A stretch of 64,000 nt of DNA from Thalassobaculum fulvum. Lineage in GTDB: Bacteria > Pseudomonadota > Alphaproteobacteria > Thalassobaculales > Thalassobaculaceae. The stretch lies in the NCBI RefSeq assembly GCF_014652915.1, contig NZ_BMZS01000001.1, forward strand, positions 588,252 through 652,251, in the 5' to 3' direction. Under the pieces are notes generated by a model, which saw nothing but the letters and a program-made list of their open reading frames with translations, had not been told where the DNA came from and did no database searches. Position 1 is the stretch's first letter, and every line of letters starts with the position of its first letter. Below, one piece after another: positions 8,652 through 17,560 of the stretch. The position numbers and the translations under genes were made by a program.

Positions 8652-9122
8652 CTAGCTCAGCAGGCCGTGCGCCGCGTGCCAATCCCGAAGCGACAGATCG
8701 GGATAGCCCGGGTGGACGACGTCGCCGTCGCGGATGTCGGCGCGCACCCAGTCCGGCTTGTCGGCCAGCATCATGTGGACCACGTGCGGCGGTGTGGGCA
8801 GCGGCGTGTCGATGGCGCTGGCGAACGGGTGCACCAGTTCCGGCCAGGTCGGGTCCCACACCCACAGCGCCGATCCGCAGTGTCGGCAGAACCGCCGCTC
8901 GGCCGAACTCGGCCGGCCGTCGATCGTCGCGCTGAAGACACCGACGTGCTCCTCGCCGGTGACCGTCAGGCTGCCGGCGTGGGCGCCGAGGTTGATCGCG
9001 AAGCCGCCGCCACCGTCGGTCTTGCGGCAGATCGAGCAGTAGCACCGCAGGTACGGTACCGGCGCGTAGGCGTCGCAGCCGAACGTCACCGCGCCGCAGC
9101 GGCATGATCCTTCGAGGTGCAC
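8652..9122 (-). CDS. GFA-family zinc protein (glutathione-dependent formaldehyde-activating/CENP-V domain)
   Basis: A 156-residue protein with the full set of zinc cysteines: CRCG near residues 8-11, CYCSICRK near residues 28-35 and CRHCG near residue 75. Members bind zinc and are often called glutathione-dependent formaldehyde-activating enzymes, though function is proved for few. The start is GTG at 9122, with AGGAGG 8 bases upstream. It is the first gene of the leftward run that continues to prpF. Its 5' untranslated region holds an 18-bp tandem repeat. Confidence 0.86.
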   Translation of the reverse strand: MHLEGSCRCGAVTFGCDAYAPVPYLRCYCSICRKTDGGGGFAINLGAHAGSLTVTGEEHVGVFSATIDGRPSSAERRFCRHCGSALWVWDPTWPELVHPFASAIDTPLPTPPHVVHMMLADKPDWVRADIRDGDVVHPGYPDLSLRDWHAAHGLLS

Positions 9123-9138
9123 GGCCTGTCCTCCTGCA

Positions 9139-9184
9139 GTTTGCCGGCCTCATCCCGTTTGCCGGCCTCATCCAGTTCGCCGGG
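9139..9184. repeat. 18-bp tandem repeat, about 2.6 copies
   Basis: The unit GTTTGCCGGCCTCATCC plus one variable base occurs twice in a row (9139-9156 and 9157-9174), followed by a degenerate third start. It lies between the divergent GFA and mechanosensitive-channel genes and may affect either promoter. Confidence 0.7.
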
Positions 9185-9285
9185 CGGCCCGTAGTGAACC
9201 ATATCCCCGCCTCGAGGTTCTCATTCCCACCGGGCAATGCTACCAGCAGTGTGGCCCGATCATCGTCACCGGAGATCCAGGTTTC

Positions 9286-11637
9286 ATGACCGCCGCGACG
9301 CCCCTGCGCTTCCTCTGCCTCGCCGTCCTCTGTCTCGGCCTGCTGGCGGCCGCCCCGGCCGCCGCGCAGCTGCCGGGGCTGCCGGCCGCCAGCGGCGGCG
9401 AAGCCAAGACCGCCGGCGATCTCGAGCAGCTGGTCAAGACCCTGGAGGATCCGCAGCGCCGCGATCAGCTGGTCCAGGACCTGAAGACCATCCTGGAGGC
9501 ACAGCGGAAGGCCCGCGAGGCCGAGAAGGCAGCCAGCGTCAGCGCCCACCTGGGCGATGCGGTGGCCAACCACACGGAGCGGGTCGGTGCGGTATTCCAG
9601 CGCTTCGTCGACTGGCTGGGCACCTTCGACCAGATCCCCGGCTGGATCGCCAAGCAGGTCGAGGACCCGCGGCGCCGGGCGTTCTGGACCGAGGTCGGCA
9701 CGGTGGTCGGGCTGACCCTGCTGGCGGTCGTCGTGGCGCGATGGATCGTCGGGCTGGCCCTGCGGCGGCCGATCCGGCAGCTTCGCAACTCCGACCCGTC
9801 GAGCGTGCAGAGCCGGGTGTTCCTGGCGATCGCCCTGTCCCTGGTCGAGGCCTTCATCGTCGCGGCCACCATCGCGTCCGGCTACGCCATGCTGGTGGTG
9901 CTGAACGGCCGGCAGGCGATCGAGGACGGCGCCCTGGTGCTGGTCATCGCCTGGGCGATCCAGACCGGCGTCGGGGTCGCCGCCCGGTTCGTGCTGGCGC
10001 CCTACGCCGATCACCTGCGGCTGCTGCCGCTGAAGTCCGAGACCGCCGCCTACCTGTATGTCTGGGCGATGCGGCTGACCACCGTGGTCGCGATCGGTTT
10101 CGTCGGGTCGCGGCTGGCGGTGCCGTTCGGAGCCGGCGAGGTCGGGGCGCGCGGCATCGAGACCGCCGCGGCGCTGGTGTTCGCGATCCTGGTGGTGGTG
10201 CTGATCCTGCAGAGCCGCGACGACTTCGCGACGGTGATCCGCGGGCCGCGGGGCCAGCAGATGGGCAGCCGGGTGCGCCGCCGGCTGGCCGATATCTGGC
10301 ACGTCCTGGCGATGCTCTACGTGCTGGTGGCGTTCGGCATCTTCGTGTCCGGCGAGCAGGACGGCTTCGTGTTCCTGGTCCGGGCGACCCTGGTCACGCT
10401 GGCCGCGTTCTTCGCGGCTTTTCTGCTGGCCCGCGCCGCCCACCGGCTGATCGAGCGGCTGTTCCGGATCGACGACGACCTGAACCGCCGGTTCCCGGGG
10501 CTGCGGCAGCGGGCCGGGGTGTACCGGCCGATCCTGACGCGGACGGTCGACGTCATCCTGCTGATACTCGCGATCGGCGTCACCCTCGGCGCGTGGGGGC
10601 TCGACCTCTACACGGCACTCGGCCCGACGGCGCGCGGACGGCTGCTGCAGAGCGCCGTGGTGATCGCCGTGGTGGTGGTCGTCGGGGTCGGCATCTGGGA
10701 GTTCGCCAGCGGCGCGATCCAGCGCTCGCTGTCCAGCACCTATCCGGACGGCACGCCGCGGCAGCCGAGCGGACGCGCCAAGACCCTGCTGCCGCTGCTG
10801 CGGCGGGTGATCTCGATCGCGCTGTTCACCTTCGTCGGGCTGATCGTGCTGTCGGAGATCGGGGTCGACACCGCGCCGCTGCTGGCCGGTGCCGGTGTCG
10901 TCGGTCTGGCCATCGGCTTCGGCTCCCAGGCGCTGGTCCGCGACATCATCACCGGCCTGTTCATCCTGATCGAGGACACCATCTCGGTCGGCGACGTGGT
11001 CACCGCCGGCGGCCACACCGGCGTGGTCGAGGACATCTCGATCCGGACCCTGCGGCTGCGCGACGTCGAGGGCTCGGTGCACACCGTGCCGTTCGGCGAC
11101 GTGACCAGCGTCGTCAACATGACCAAGGACTTCTCCTACGCCCTGCTGGACGTCGGGGTGGCGTACCGCGAGGACACCGACCATGTGAGCCGGCTGATCC
11201 AGGAGGTCGCGGAGGAGCTGCGCCAGGACGCCGAGCACGGCGAGAAGATCCTGGAGCCGGTGGAGATCTTCGGGGTGCAGGAGCTGGCCGACAGCGCGGT
11301 GATCATCCGGGCGCGCCTGAAGACCAAGCCGGTCCTGCAGTGGGGCGTGAAGCGCGAGATGCTGCGCCGCCTGAAGAAGCGCTTCGACGCCGAGGGCATC
11401 GAGATCCCGTTCCCGCACCAGACCCTGTACTTCGGCGTCGACAAGGACGGCACTGCGCCGCCGGGCCGGATCCTGCTGGAGGCCGAGAAGGCGGCGGCGG
11501 CGCTGCAGCGCCCGGCGCCGGTGGTCGAGCACGAGCCGGTTCAGACCGTCTCGGCCGAGGAGAAGGATGCCGCCCGCGCCGAGCAGAGTGCTGCCGAGCA
11601 GACCGCGAAGGACGAGGAGAAGAAGCGCGACGGCTGA
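9286..11637 (+). CDS. Large MscS-family mechanosensitive ion channel
   Basis: A 783-residue channel protein. Residues 1-25 look like a signal peptide ending in APAAAAQ. A periplasmic coiled region follows (about 40-130), then roughly ten membrane helices. The pore helix and MscS domain carry AGVVGLAIGFGSQALVRDI near residues 540-560. The soluble beta and C-terminal domains follow, with a charged tail rich in Ala and Glu. It opens under membrane tension to release solutes during osmotic downshock. ATG at 9286 begins the signal peptide directly. It is transcribed alone and diverges from the GFA gene. Confidence 0.9.
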   Translation: MTAATPLRFLCLAVLCLGLLAAAPAAAQLPGLPAASGGEAKTAGDLEQLVKTLEDPQRRDQLVQDLKTILEAQRKAREAEKAASVSAHLGDAVANHTERVGAVFQRFVDWLGTFDQIPGWIAKQVEDPRRRAFWTEVGTVVGLTLLAVVVARWIVGLALRRPIRQLRNSDPSSVQSRVFLAIALSLVEAFIVAATIASGYAMLVVLNGRQAIEDGALVLVIAWAIQTGVGVAARFVLAPYADHLRLLPLKSETAAYLYVWAMRLTTVVAIGFVGSRLAVPFGAGEVGARGIETAAALVFAILVVVLILQSRDDFATVIRGPRGQQMGSRVRRRLADIWHVLAMLYVLVAFGIFVSGEQDGFVFLVRATLVTLAAFFAAFLLARAAHRLIERLFRIDDDLNRRFPGLRQRAGVYRPILTRTVDVILLILAIGVTLGAWGLDLYTALGPTARGRLLQSAVVIAVVVVVGVGIWEFASGAIQRSLSSTYPDGTPRQPSGRAKTLLPLLRRVISIALFTFVGLIVLSEIGVDTAPLLAGAGVVGLAIGFGSQALVRDIITGLFILIEDTISVGDVVTAGGHTGVVEDISIRTLRLRDVEGSVHTVPFGDVTSVVNMTKDFSYALLDVGVAYREDTDHVSRLIQEVAEELRQDAEHGEKILEPVEIFGVQELADSAVIIRARLKTKPVLQWGVKREMLRRLKKRFDAEGIEIPFPHQTLYFGVDKDGTAPPGRILLEAEKAAAALQRPAPVVEHEPVQTVSAEEKDAARAEQSAAEQTAKDEEKKRDG

Positions 11638-11643
11638 CGGTGC

Positions 11644-11654
11644 GGGGGGGGGGG
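11644..11654. repeat. G11 homopolymer tract
   Basis: Eleven consecutive G bases fall 6 bases after the mscS stop codon, in the 171-base gap before the GlcG gene. It is outside coding sequence. It could be a slippage-prone site or a base-calling length error. Confidence 0.8.
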
Positions 11655-11808
11655 TCGCGGGGGGTCGCGGGCGCCCGCGCCGGCCGAGCCGCCGGCCCGG
11701 CCGGGGGCGACCGGCGCGATCCGGCACGACGGCCGTCGCGTTCCGGAAGGTCGCCAAGCCGGCGCGATCCGCCTAGGATCCGCCTCCCGATTCCAGGAGG
11801 AGACCGCC

Positions 11809-12252
11809 ATGCCGATCGCCCAGCCGTCCGTCAGCCTCGACGAGGCCCGCACCATCATCGCCGCCGCCTTCGCCAAGGCGGCCGAGCTCGGCCTCAAGCC
11901 GCTCGGCGTCGCGGTGCTCGACGCCGCCGGGCATCTGAAGGCGTTCGAGCGCCAGGACGGCGCCAGCCCGATGCGCATGGAGATCGCGGTCGGCAAGGCC
12001 AACGGCGCGATCGCGCTGGGCATCGGCTCGCGGGCGATCTTCAAGCGGGCGCAGGAGCAGGCCTACTTCGTCAACGCCGTCAACACCCTGGCCCGCGGGT
12101 CGCTGGTGCCGGTGCCGGGCGGCGTGCTGATCCGCGACGGGGACGGCGCGATCGTCGGCGCGGTCGGCATCAGCGGCGACACCTCCGACCAGGACGAGGC
12201 GGCGGCGATCGCCGGCATCGCGGCGGCCGGGCTGGTCGCCGACCCGGGCTGA
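11809..12252 (+). CDS. GlcG/HbpS-family heme-degrading-domain protein
   Basis: A 147-residue single-domain protein of the GlcG/HbpS (DUF336) family. Features are the opening helix LDEARTIIAAAFAKAAELG, the strand GVAVLDAAGHLKAFERQDGA, and the later GGVLIRDGDGAIVGAVGISGDTSDQDE. Members bind heme or cobalamin, or accompany glycolate oxidase, but here no such genes are adjacent. ATG at 11809 has AGGAGG 8 bases upstream. Cytoplasmic or periplasmic location is not clear, since no signal peptide is visible. Confidence 0.86.
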   Translation: MPIAQPSVSLDEARTIIAAAFAKAAELGLKPLGVAVLDAAGHLKAFERQDGASPMRMEIAVGKANGAIALGIGSRAIFKRAQEQAYFVNAVNTLARGSLVPVPGGVLIRDGDGAIVGAVGISGDTSDQDEAAAIAGIAAAGLVADPG

Positions 12253-12277
12253 CCGGGCGGCGGTCGGCGTCCGCCGG

Positions 12278-12504
12278 TCAGTCCTCCGGCGTGTTCAGGT
12301 ACCGGGTCAGCGACGGGATCATGTCGGGGGTACGGCCGTCCGCGGTGCAGGCCACCAGGCCCCGTTGGGCGCCGGACCCGCTCGCAGCAGGGGCCCGGGG
12401 CGATATCGTGGCCGGGGTCGGGTTGGGACATGAGAAAGAGAGTTCCAGTCCAACCACGAGATCCGTTCCGGCAGATCGAGCCGGTCGAACTCGGCGGGCT
12501 GCAT
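12278..12504 (-). pseudogene. Possible degraded small gene with frame shifts
   Basis: The 344-base gap between the GlcG and PilZ genes is mostly explained by this remnant. Reading leftward from ATG at 12504 gives a protein-like start (MQPAEFDRLDLPERISWLDW) and then loses sense. A different frame ends at 12278 with GLVACTADGRTPDMIPSLTR and a stop, with nearly all third positions G or C. The two pieces could be the ends of one short protein of about 70 residues joined by indels. No ribosome-binding site is evident, and I do not recognise the family. Confidence 0.35.
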
Positions 12505-12595
12505 CGATAGGATGTATTCCAGCCGCCGGGACCGGCTGCCGGCTCGGCCTGCCGACCGGGTGCAGGCGCCGGCGGTTTGCGCGGAGGGGTACCGC

Positions 12596-13081
12596 ATGCG
12601 GGAAGTCGAGCCGCTGAACGAGAGGGATCTCGCCGAGGAGCGGCGTCGCTACCGGCGGCATGCCGGTATTCCTGCGGTCGTCGAGGTCGCCGGGGCGGTC
12701 TGGACCCTGGTCGACGTCTCCCTCGGCGGCTTCGGCGCCCGGACCACCGAGCTCCTGCCGCGGGAGGGCGAGACGATCACCGGGCAGATCGTCGGGACCG
12801 AGCGCGGCGAGGCGTTCCGGATCGGGTTCGAGGGGCGGGTGGTTCGCGTCGATCCCGGCAACCGCCTCGTGGGCGTCGAGTTCGGCGATCTGCCGAACGC
12901 CGCGCTCGACCGGCTGATACATGTCCTGGCCGTACTCGAGCAGGAGTGGCGCGCGCGCATCGAGCGCCTGGACCGCGAGCAGCGCATGGCGGAGCTGCGG
13001 CGGTACCTCGTGCGTGCCGCCGGCGCGCTCGCGCTGGTGACCGGGGTGATCCTGGTCCTTGCGCTGGTCTGGCTGTCGTGA
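12596..13081 (+). CDS. PilZ-domain protein with C-terminal membrane helix
   Basis: A 161-residue protein. The c-di-GMP-binding pattern is present: an arginine-rich RRRYRRH near residues 15-21 and VDVSLGGFG near residues 41-49, matching RxxxR and D/NxSxxG. A predicted coiled linker and one membrane helix close the protein (about 140-160, GALALVTGVILVLALVWL). ATG at 12596 has GGAGGGG 8 bases upstream; an earlier in-frame ATG lacks one. It may be a membrane-tethered c-di-GMP receptor. It lies next to an HD-GYP gene (convergent), whose product could degrade c-di-GMP. Confidence 0.83.
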   Translation: MREVEPLNERDLAEERRRYRRHAGIPAVVEVAGAVWTLVDVSLGGFGARTTELLPREGETITGQIVGTERGEAFRIGFEGRVVRVDPGNRLVGVEFGDLPNAALDRLIHVLAVLEQEWRARIERLDREQRMAELRRYLVRAAGALALVTGVILVLALVWLS

Positions 13082-13093
13082 CGCGCTGCCGGT

Positions 13094-15694
13094 TCAGGCC
13101 TTGTCGAGAGAGTAGCCGTCGTCCCGGAACAGGGTCAGGCAGGCGTCCGCGATCGCCGGGTCGTAGAGCGTGCCGCGGCCGCGCTCGATCTCGGACAGCG
13201 CGGACTCGACCCCGAGACCGGGACGGTACGGCCGGTGCGAGGTGATGGCGTCGACCACGTCGGCGACCCCGATCACCTTGGCCTCGTCGATGATCCGGCC
13301 CTCCCGCAGTCCCTGCGGATAGCCGCTGCCGTCGAGCCGCTCGTGATGCTGCAAGACCATTTCCTTGATCGGCCAGGGGAACGTCGTCCTCTCCAGGATC
13401 TCGTAGCCGACCTGCGTGTGCGACTTGATGATGGCGAGTTCCGCGTCGGACAGCTTGCCTGGCCGGTTCAGGATCTCCGACGGAACCGCGACCTTGCCGA
13501 TGTCGTGGATCATGGCGCCGAGCCGCAGGCCTTGCAGCTTGAAGGCGTCCCAGCCGAGCTTCCTGCCGATCGCCTCGGACAGGGCGGCGACGCTCGCCTG
13601 ATGCCCGGCGGTATAGGGGTCGCGCTTCTCGATGGTCGCCGCGATGGCCGTCACCGCGCCGAGGGCGGCGTTCTCCAGTTCCGAATGGAGACGGGCGCGC
13701 TCGGCCTGCAGCCGGAGTGCCCGCACCGCGAGGCCGACGTTCTGGGCGAACTCCTGGATCAGCCCGATCTCTTCCGCGTCGAACACGGCGGGGATCGAGC
13801 TGTAGAGGTTCAGGGCGGCCAGTACCTGGCCGTCCGCCATGATCGGGGCTGCCACGGACGAGAACAGCGAGTGGTTCTCGGCGTGCTCGAGCCAGGGCTC
13901 GAAACTCTCATCGCGCTGCAGCTCGTGGGCGACCTCGATCTCGCCTGACCGGATCGCGCGGCCGGTCGGCCCGCGCCCGAGGTCGTCGTCCGACCAGTGG
14001 ACCACGATACCGTCCAGATACGACGACTGGGTCCCGGCCCGGGCGACCGGGCGCACCAGCTTGTCCGGCCCGTCCTCCGGCACCCCGATCCAGGCCAGCG
14101 CATACCCGCGGGCCTCGACCAGGGTGGCCACCGTGCGCTCGAATACCTCGGCTTCGCTGCGGGCCGCGAGGATGTCGGCGTGGCAGCGCAGTAACGCTTC
14201 GCGGACCGACGCCAGGTGGTCGGCGCGCAGCTCCGCCTGCTTGCGGTCGGTGATGTCCATATGCGTTCCGGACATCCGGAGCGGCGATCCGTCCGGTGCC
14301 CACTCCACGACCTTGCCGCGGTCGAGGACCCAGATCCATCGGCCGTCCTTGTGGCGCATGCGCGCCTCGCACTCGTAGAAGTCGCGCTTGCCGGCGAACA
14401 CCTCCTCGAGGATCGCGCCGGAGACCGTCAGGTCGTCCGGGTGGGCGAGACGCTCCCAGGTGTCGATGGAAACCGGCTCGAGTTCGGCAAGCGTGTAGCC
14501 GACGATCTCAGCCCAGCGGTCGTTGAAGACGGTCTGTCCGGTCTGGACGTTCCATTCCCAGGTGCCGACGTCGGTGCCCCAGACCACCTCCCGCAGGCGC
14601 TCGCGTTCCTGCAGGACCTGCCTCTCGGTGGACCGCAGCGCCGTCACGTCGAGGATGCTGACGGCGACGTGCCGCGCCTGTTCTTCGGTCCGGGGCAGGG
14701 GGACGACGACGAAGGCGGCCAGCTCCGTCCCGTCCTCGGCCCGGAACATCGCTTCCTGCTCCGTTCGACTGGCGCCGTCCCAGATCGCGCAGAGCTCGTT
14801 GATGAAGGCTTCGCGGGCGCCCGGTCCGAAGAATGCATCGATCCGGGTCTTTCGGTCGTCGTCGGACTGGAAACGGAACAGCCGTACCGCTGCCGGATTG
14901 CACCGCAGGACCTTGACCTCGGCGGCGAGGTCGTCGACCAGCGCGGGGTACTGCGCCAGATGCGCGCGCAGGTCCTCGACACCGGACTCGCGCAGCCGGC
15001 GCATGGCGCGATAGACGCCGGAGATGTCCTCTTCGAGCAGGGCGGTCGCGGTCGTGTCGAACAGGTTCTGCAGGCGCTCGTGGCTGTCGCGGAGGATGCT
15101 GTCGAAGTGCTTGGTCCGCTCGATCTCGCGCAGCATGAGGCCCATGAGGACAGTGCCGAGGGTGAGGGTTCCGACGTAGGCCAAGGCGGGGCCCTTCAGT
15201 ACATCCTCGACGTAATCGAGCGGCAGGAGGGCGAACCAGAGAACCGCAGCGGTGTGAACGGCCAGTCCGAGGGCCAGCAAGGGCAGGACGTCGAGCGCGA
15301 GCAGGTCGCGGACGTACCGGTGCCGCAGAAGAAGCCCGGCGGCACTCGCGGTTGCGATGACCAGCACACCGACCGTGGCACCCGCACCGCCGAGGTGGAA
15401 CCGGTAGGCGGCGGCGATCGTCGCCGAGATCGCTGCGACGACGGGGCCGCCGAACAGAGCGCCGACCGACAGTATGACCGTTCTCGCGTCGAATATAATT
15501 CCCTCCCAGACGGCCATGGTGGCCGCCATCGAGAGAACGGCGGCGCCTCCGAAAAGCAGCCCCGACGCGATGGTGGCTCTCGAGCTGAGTGAACGGTTCG
15601 CGATCACACGGTCCAGAAAGACCACCGCCACGATCAGTCCGGTGTTGTGTGCGAACTCCATGAAGTACGTGTTCGCCATGCCGTTCAGGGCCAT
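13094..15694 (-). CDS. Membrane sensor with 5TM-LYT, PAS, GAF and HD-GYP domains
   Basis: An 866-residue signalling protein. About residues 1-190 are a multi-helix membrane module of the LytS-like 5TM type. A PAS-like stretch follows (about 230-360), then a clear PAS/PAC unit (about 365-495), a GAF domain (about 510-670) and an HD-GYP domain (about 690-860). The HD-GYP part has intact MIHDIGK and HHERLDGSGYP motifs, so it should hydrolyse c-di-GMP. ATG at 15694 has GGAAG 5 bases upstream; 15679 is an alternative. It converges on the PilZ gene with a 12-base gap, which supports a local c-di-GMP theme. Confidence 0.9.
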   Translation of the reverse strand: MALNGMANTYFMEFAHNTGLIVAVVFLDRVIANRSLSSRATIASGLLFGGAAVLSMAATMAVWEGIIFDARTVILSVGALFGGPVVAAISATIAAAYRFHLGGAGATVGVLVIATASAAGLLLRHRYVRDLLALDVLPLLALGLAVHTAAVLWFALLPLDYVEDVLKGPALAYVGTLTLGTVLMGLMLREIERTKHFDSILRDSHERLQNLFDTTATALLEEDISGVYRAMRRLRESGVEDLRAHLAQYPALVDDLAAEVKVLRCNPAAVRLFRFQSDDDRKTRIDAFFGPGAREAFINELCAIWDGASRTEQEAMFRAEDGTELAAFVVVPLPRTEEQARHVAVSILDVTALRSTERQVLQERERLREVVWGTDVGTWEWNVQTGQTVFNDRWAEIVGYTLAELEPVSIDTWERLAHPDDLTVSGAILEEVFAGKRDFYECEARMRHKDGRWIWVLDRGKVVEWAPDGSPLRMSGTHMDITDRKQAELRADHLASVREALLRCHADILAARSEAEVFERTVATLVEARGYALAWIGVPEDGPDKLVRPVARAGTQSSYLDGIVVHWSDDDLGRGPTGRAIRSGEIEVAHELQRDESFEPWLEHAENHSLFSSVAAPIMADGQVLAALNLYSSIPAVFDAEEIGLIQEFAQNVGLAVRALRLQAERARLHSELENAALGAVTAIAATIEKRDPYTAGHQASVAALSEAIGRKLGWDAFKLQGLRLGAMIHDIGKVAVPSEILNRPGKLSDAELAIIKSHTQVGYEILERTTFPWPIKEMVLQHHERLDGSGYPQGLREGRIIDEAKVIGVADVVDAITSHRPYRPGLGVESALSEIERGRGTLYDPAIADACLTLFRDDGYSLDKA

Positions 15695-15924
15695 GTCGCT
15701 TCCGGAAAGAGACGAGCTGGTGCTCGATATGAATACAATCGCATTCAGCGAGTTAACGTCATTGGTTGTATCCTAAGAAACAGCTTGGAATACCGCCGGT
15801 CAATTGGGCAAGATTTGTTGTGCTTTTTTGCTAAAGGCCGCCAGGTGTGCTGGTCGGGCGTGAATATTGCGCCTTTGAAGCTGTGCCGTCGTGGCGAAGG
15901 CCAGGAAGCGAGCGGTGCCAGGCG

Positions 15925-17526
15925 ATGGATGACGCTGGCAGCCAGACAACCTTCGAAAGGGACTTCGAGCGTCTGCTGAGAGCGCAGACGCCGCTGATCC
16001 ACGTCAATACCTTCGAGGAAGATCGCGTCGTCGCGACGCTTCTCAGGACCGCCAAGCGGATCGGCCGGCACGTGCTGATGTGGAGCACCGCCAAGGGCGT
16101 GTTCAACCCCAATGTCGAGGCCGGCGAAAAGGGGCATGCCCTGCCGCTGGCCGACCTGGCCGCCGCCCTGCAGGCATTCGAGCAGACGATGGAGAACAGG
16201 CATGCCCAGAAGGACGGCATGCTCTTCGTCCTGTTCGACCCGTATCCGTACCTGTCCGACCGGGCCAGCAACAACCCGGTCTATCGACGGCGCCTGCGCG
16301 AGTTCGTCGGCCAGATCAGGACGGAGGGCTGGCCGGCAAGCTGCGTGATCGTGGCGCCCAGCCTGAACGTGCCGTACGAACTGGAGCACGACGTCACCGT
16401 TATCGACTACCCGTAGCCGACACGCCAGGAGGTGCGGGCCTATGTCGCCCGTTTCATCGACGGGGCTGCGCGGTCGGGGGCGGTCGCCGTCCCCGACGAC
16501 CCTGAAGCGCTCATCGATCAGCTGGCCGACGCCGCGGTCGGGTTGAGCCAGCGCGAGCTGGAGAACGCCATCGCCTACGCGACCGTCGACGATCTGGCGA
16601 TCGACGAGTCCGACGTGCAGCAGATATTCCGTCAGAAGCGGCAGGCCATTCGGAAGTCCGGCCTGCTCGAGTTCGTCGACACCGGCGGCCTGTCGCTCGA
16701 CGACGTCGGCGGTCTGGCGCGGCTGAAAGGCTGGCTGCACCGTCGACGCCACGCGCTGGGCCGGGCGGGGGCCGGCTTCGGGCTGGCGGTCCCGAAGGGC
16801 GTGCTTCTTACCGGCGTCCCGGGGTGCGGCAAGTCATGGTCGGCGCGCTGCGTAGCCGCGGCATGGGGGCTTCCGCTGGTTCGCCTCGACATGGGGCGGA
16901 TCTTCGATTCGCTGGTCGGCGCCTCGGAAGCGCATATGCGGAACGCGATCGCGGTATCGGAGGCGGTATCGCCCTGCATCCTGTGGATCGACGAAATCGA
17001 GAAGGGGCTGTCCCGGCCCGGCCAGCAGGTCGGCGATTCCGGCGTGTCCCTGCGGGTTCTGGGCACCTTCCTGACCTGGCTGCAGGAGAAGACCAGCCCG
17101 GTGTTCGTCGTCGCCACCGCCAACGACATCCTGCATCTCCCGCCGGAGATCGTCCGGAAGGGCCGGTTCGACGCAGTCTTCTTCGTCGACCTGCCCGACG
17201 AGGACGAACGCCGTGCGATCCTGGATATCCACCTGAAGCGCGTGGACCGGGCGGACGATCCGCTCGATCTCGACGCCCTGGTGGAACTGTCCGGATCGTC
17301 GGACGGCCTCGACCGAGGCGGGATGACGGGCGCGGAGATCGCCGCCTGGGTCGACGATGCCATGCTGTACGCCTTCGAACGGTCGCTCGACGGGGAGGCT
17401 CCCGACCTGTCGCACGAGGACTTCGTGCGGGCCCTGGACGAGATGCCGATACTGGCGAAGATCCGCGACAAGGACATCGCAGCGCTGCGCGGCTGGGCGA
17501 CCGCGCATGCGCAACCCGCCTCGTAG
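15925..17526 (+). pseudogene. Ycf46-like AAA ATPase interrupted by an in-frame TAG
   Basis: The frame from ATG 15925 encodes a Ycf46-type N-terminal domain (LLRAQTPLIHVNTFEEDR, then HVLMWSTAKGVF). It runs to TAG at 16414-16416 and continues in the same frame to 17526. The second part holds a small connecting domain, the Walker A motif GVPGCGKSW, the Walker B motif LWIDEIEKG, sensor-1 VVATAND and an arginine-rich end. Across the stop the protein would read DYP-x-PTRQEVRAYV, which is smooth AAA-type sequence, so one substitution such as CAG to TAG explains it. An AGGAGG at 16427-16432 overlaps a GTG at 16432, so a separate second product is possible but poorly spaced. The total would be about 533 residues. 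Confidence 0.8.
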
Positions 17527-17560
17527 GCGGCCGCCCGGCGTTGGGTCCGGGCCCGGTGCG

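Noticed and set aside
5780-8935. A 1051-codon open frame on the + strand
   Set aside because: It is antisense to five clear genes (hydrolase, corA, MBL and others). Its peptide is Arg/Gly/His-rich low complexity, typical of antisense frames in GC-rich DNA.
8581-11757. A 1058-codon open frame on the - strand opposite mscS
   Set aside because: The + strand has a complete MscS channel; the opposite frame has no domain and biased composition.
16432-17526. The downstream AAA piece as an independent gene
   Set aside because: It lacks the family N-terminal domain, its AGGAGG overlaps the GTG, and it is in the same frame as the upstream piece, so interruption is simpler.
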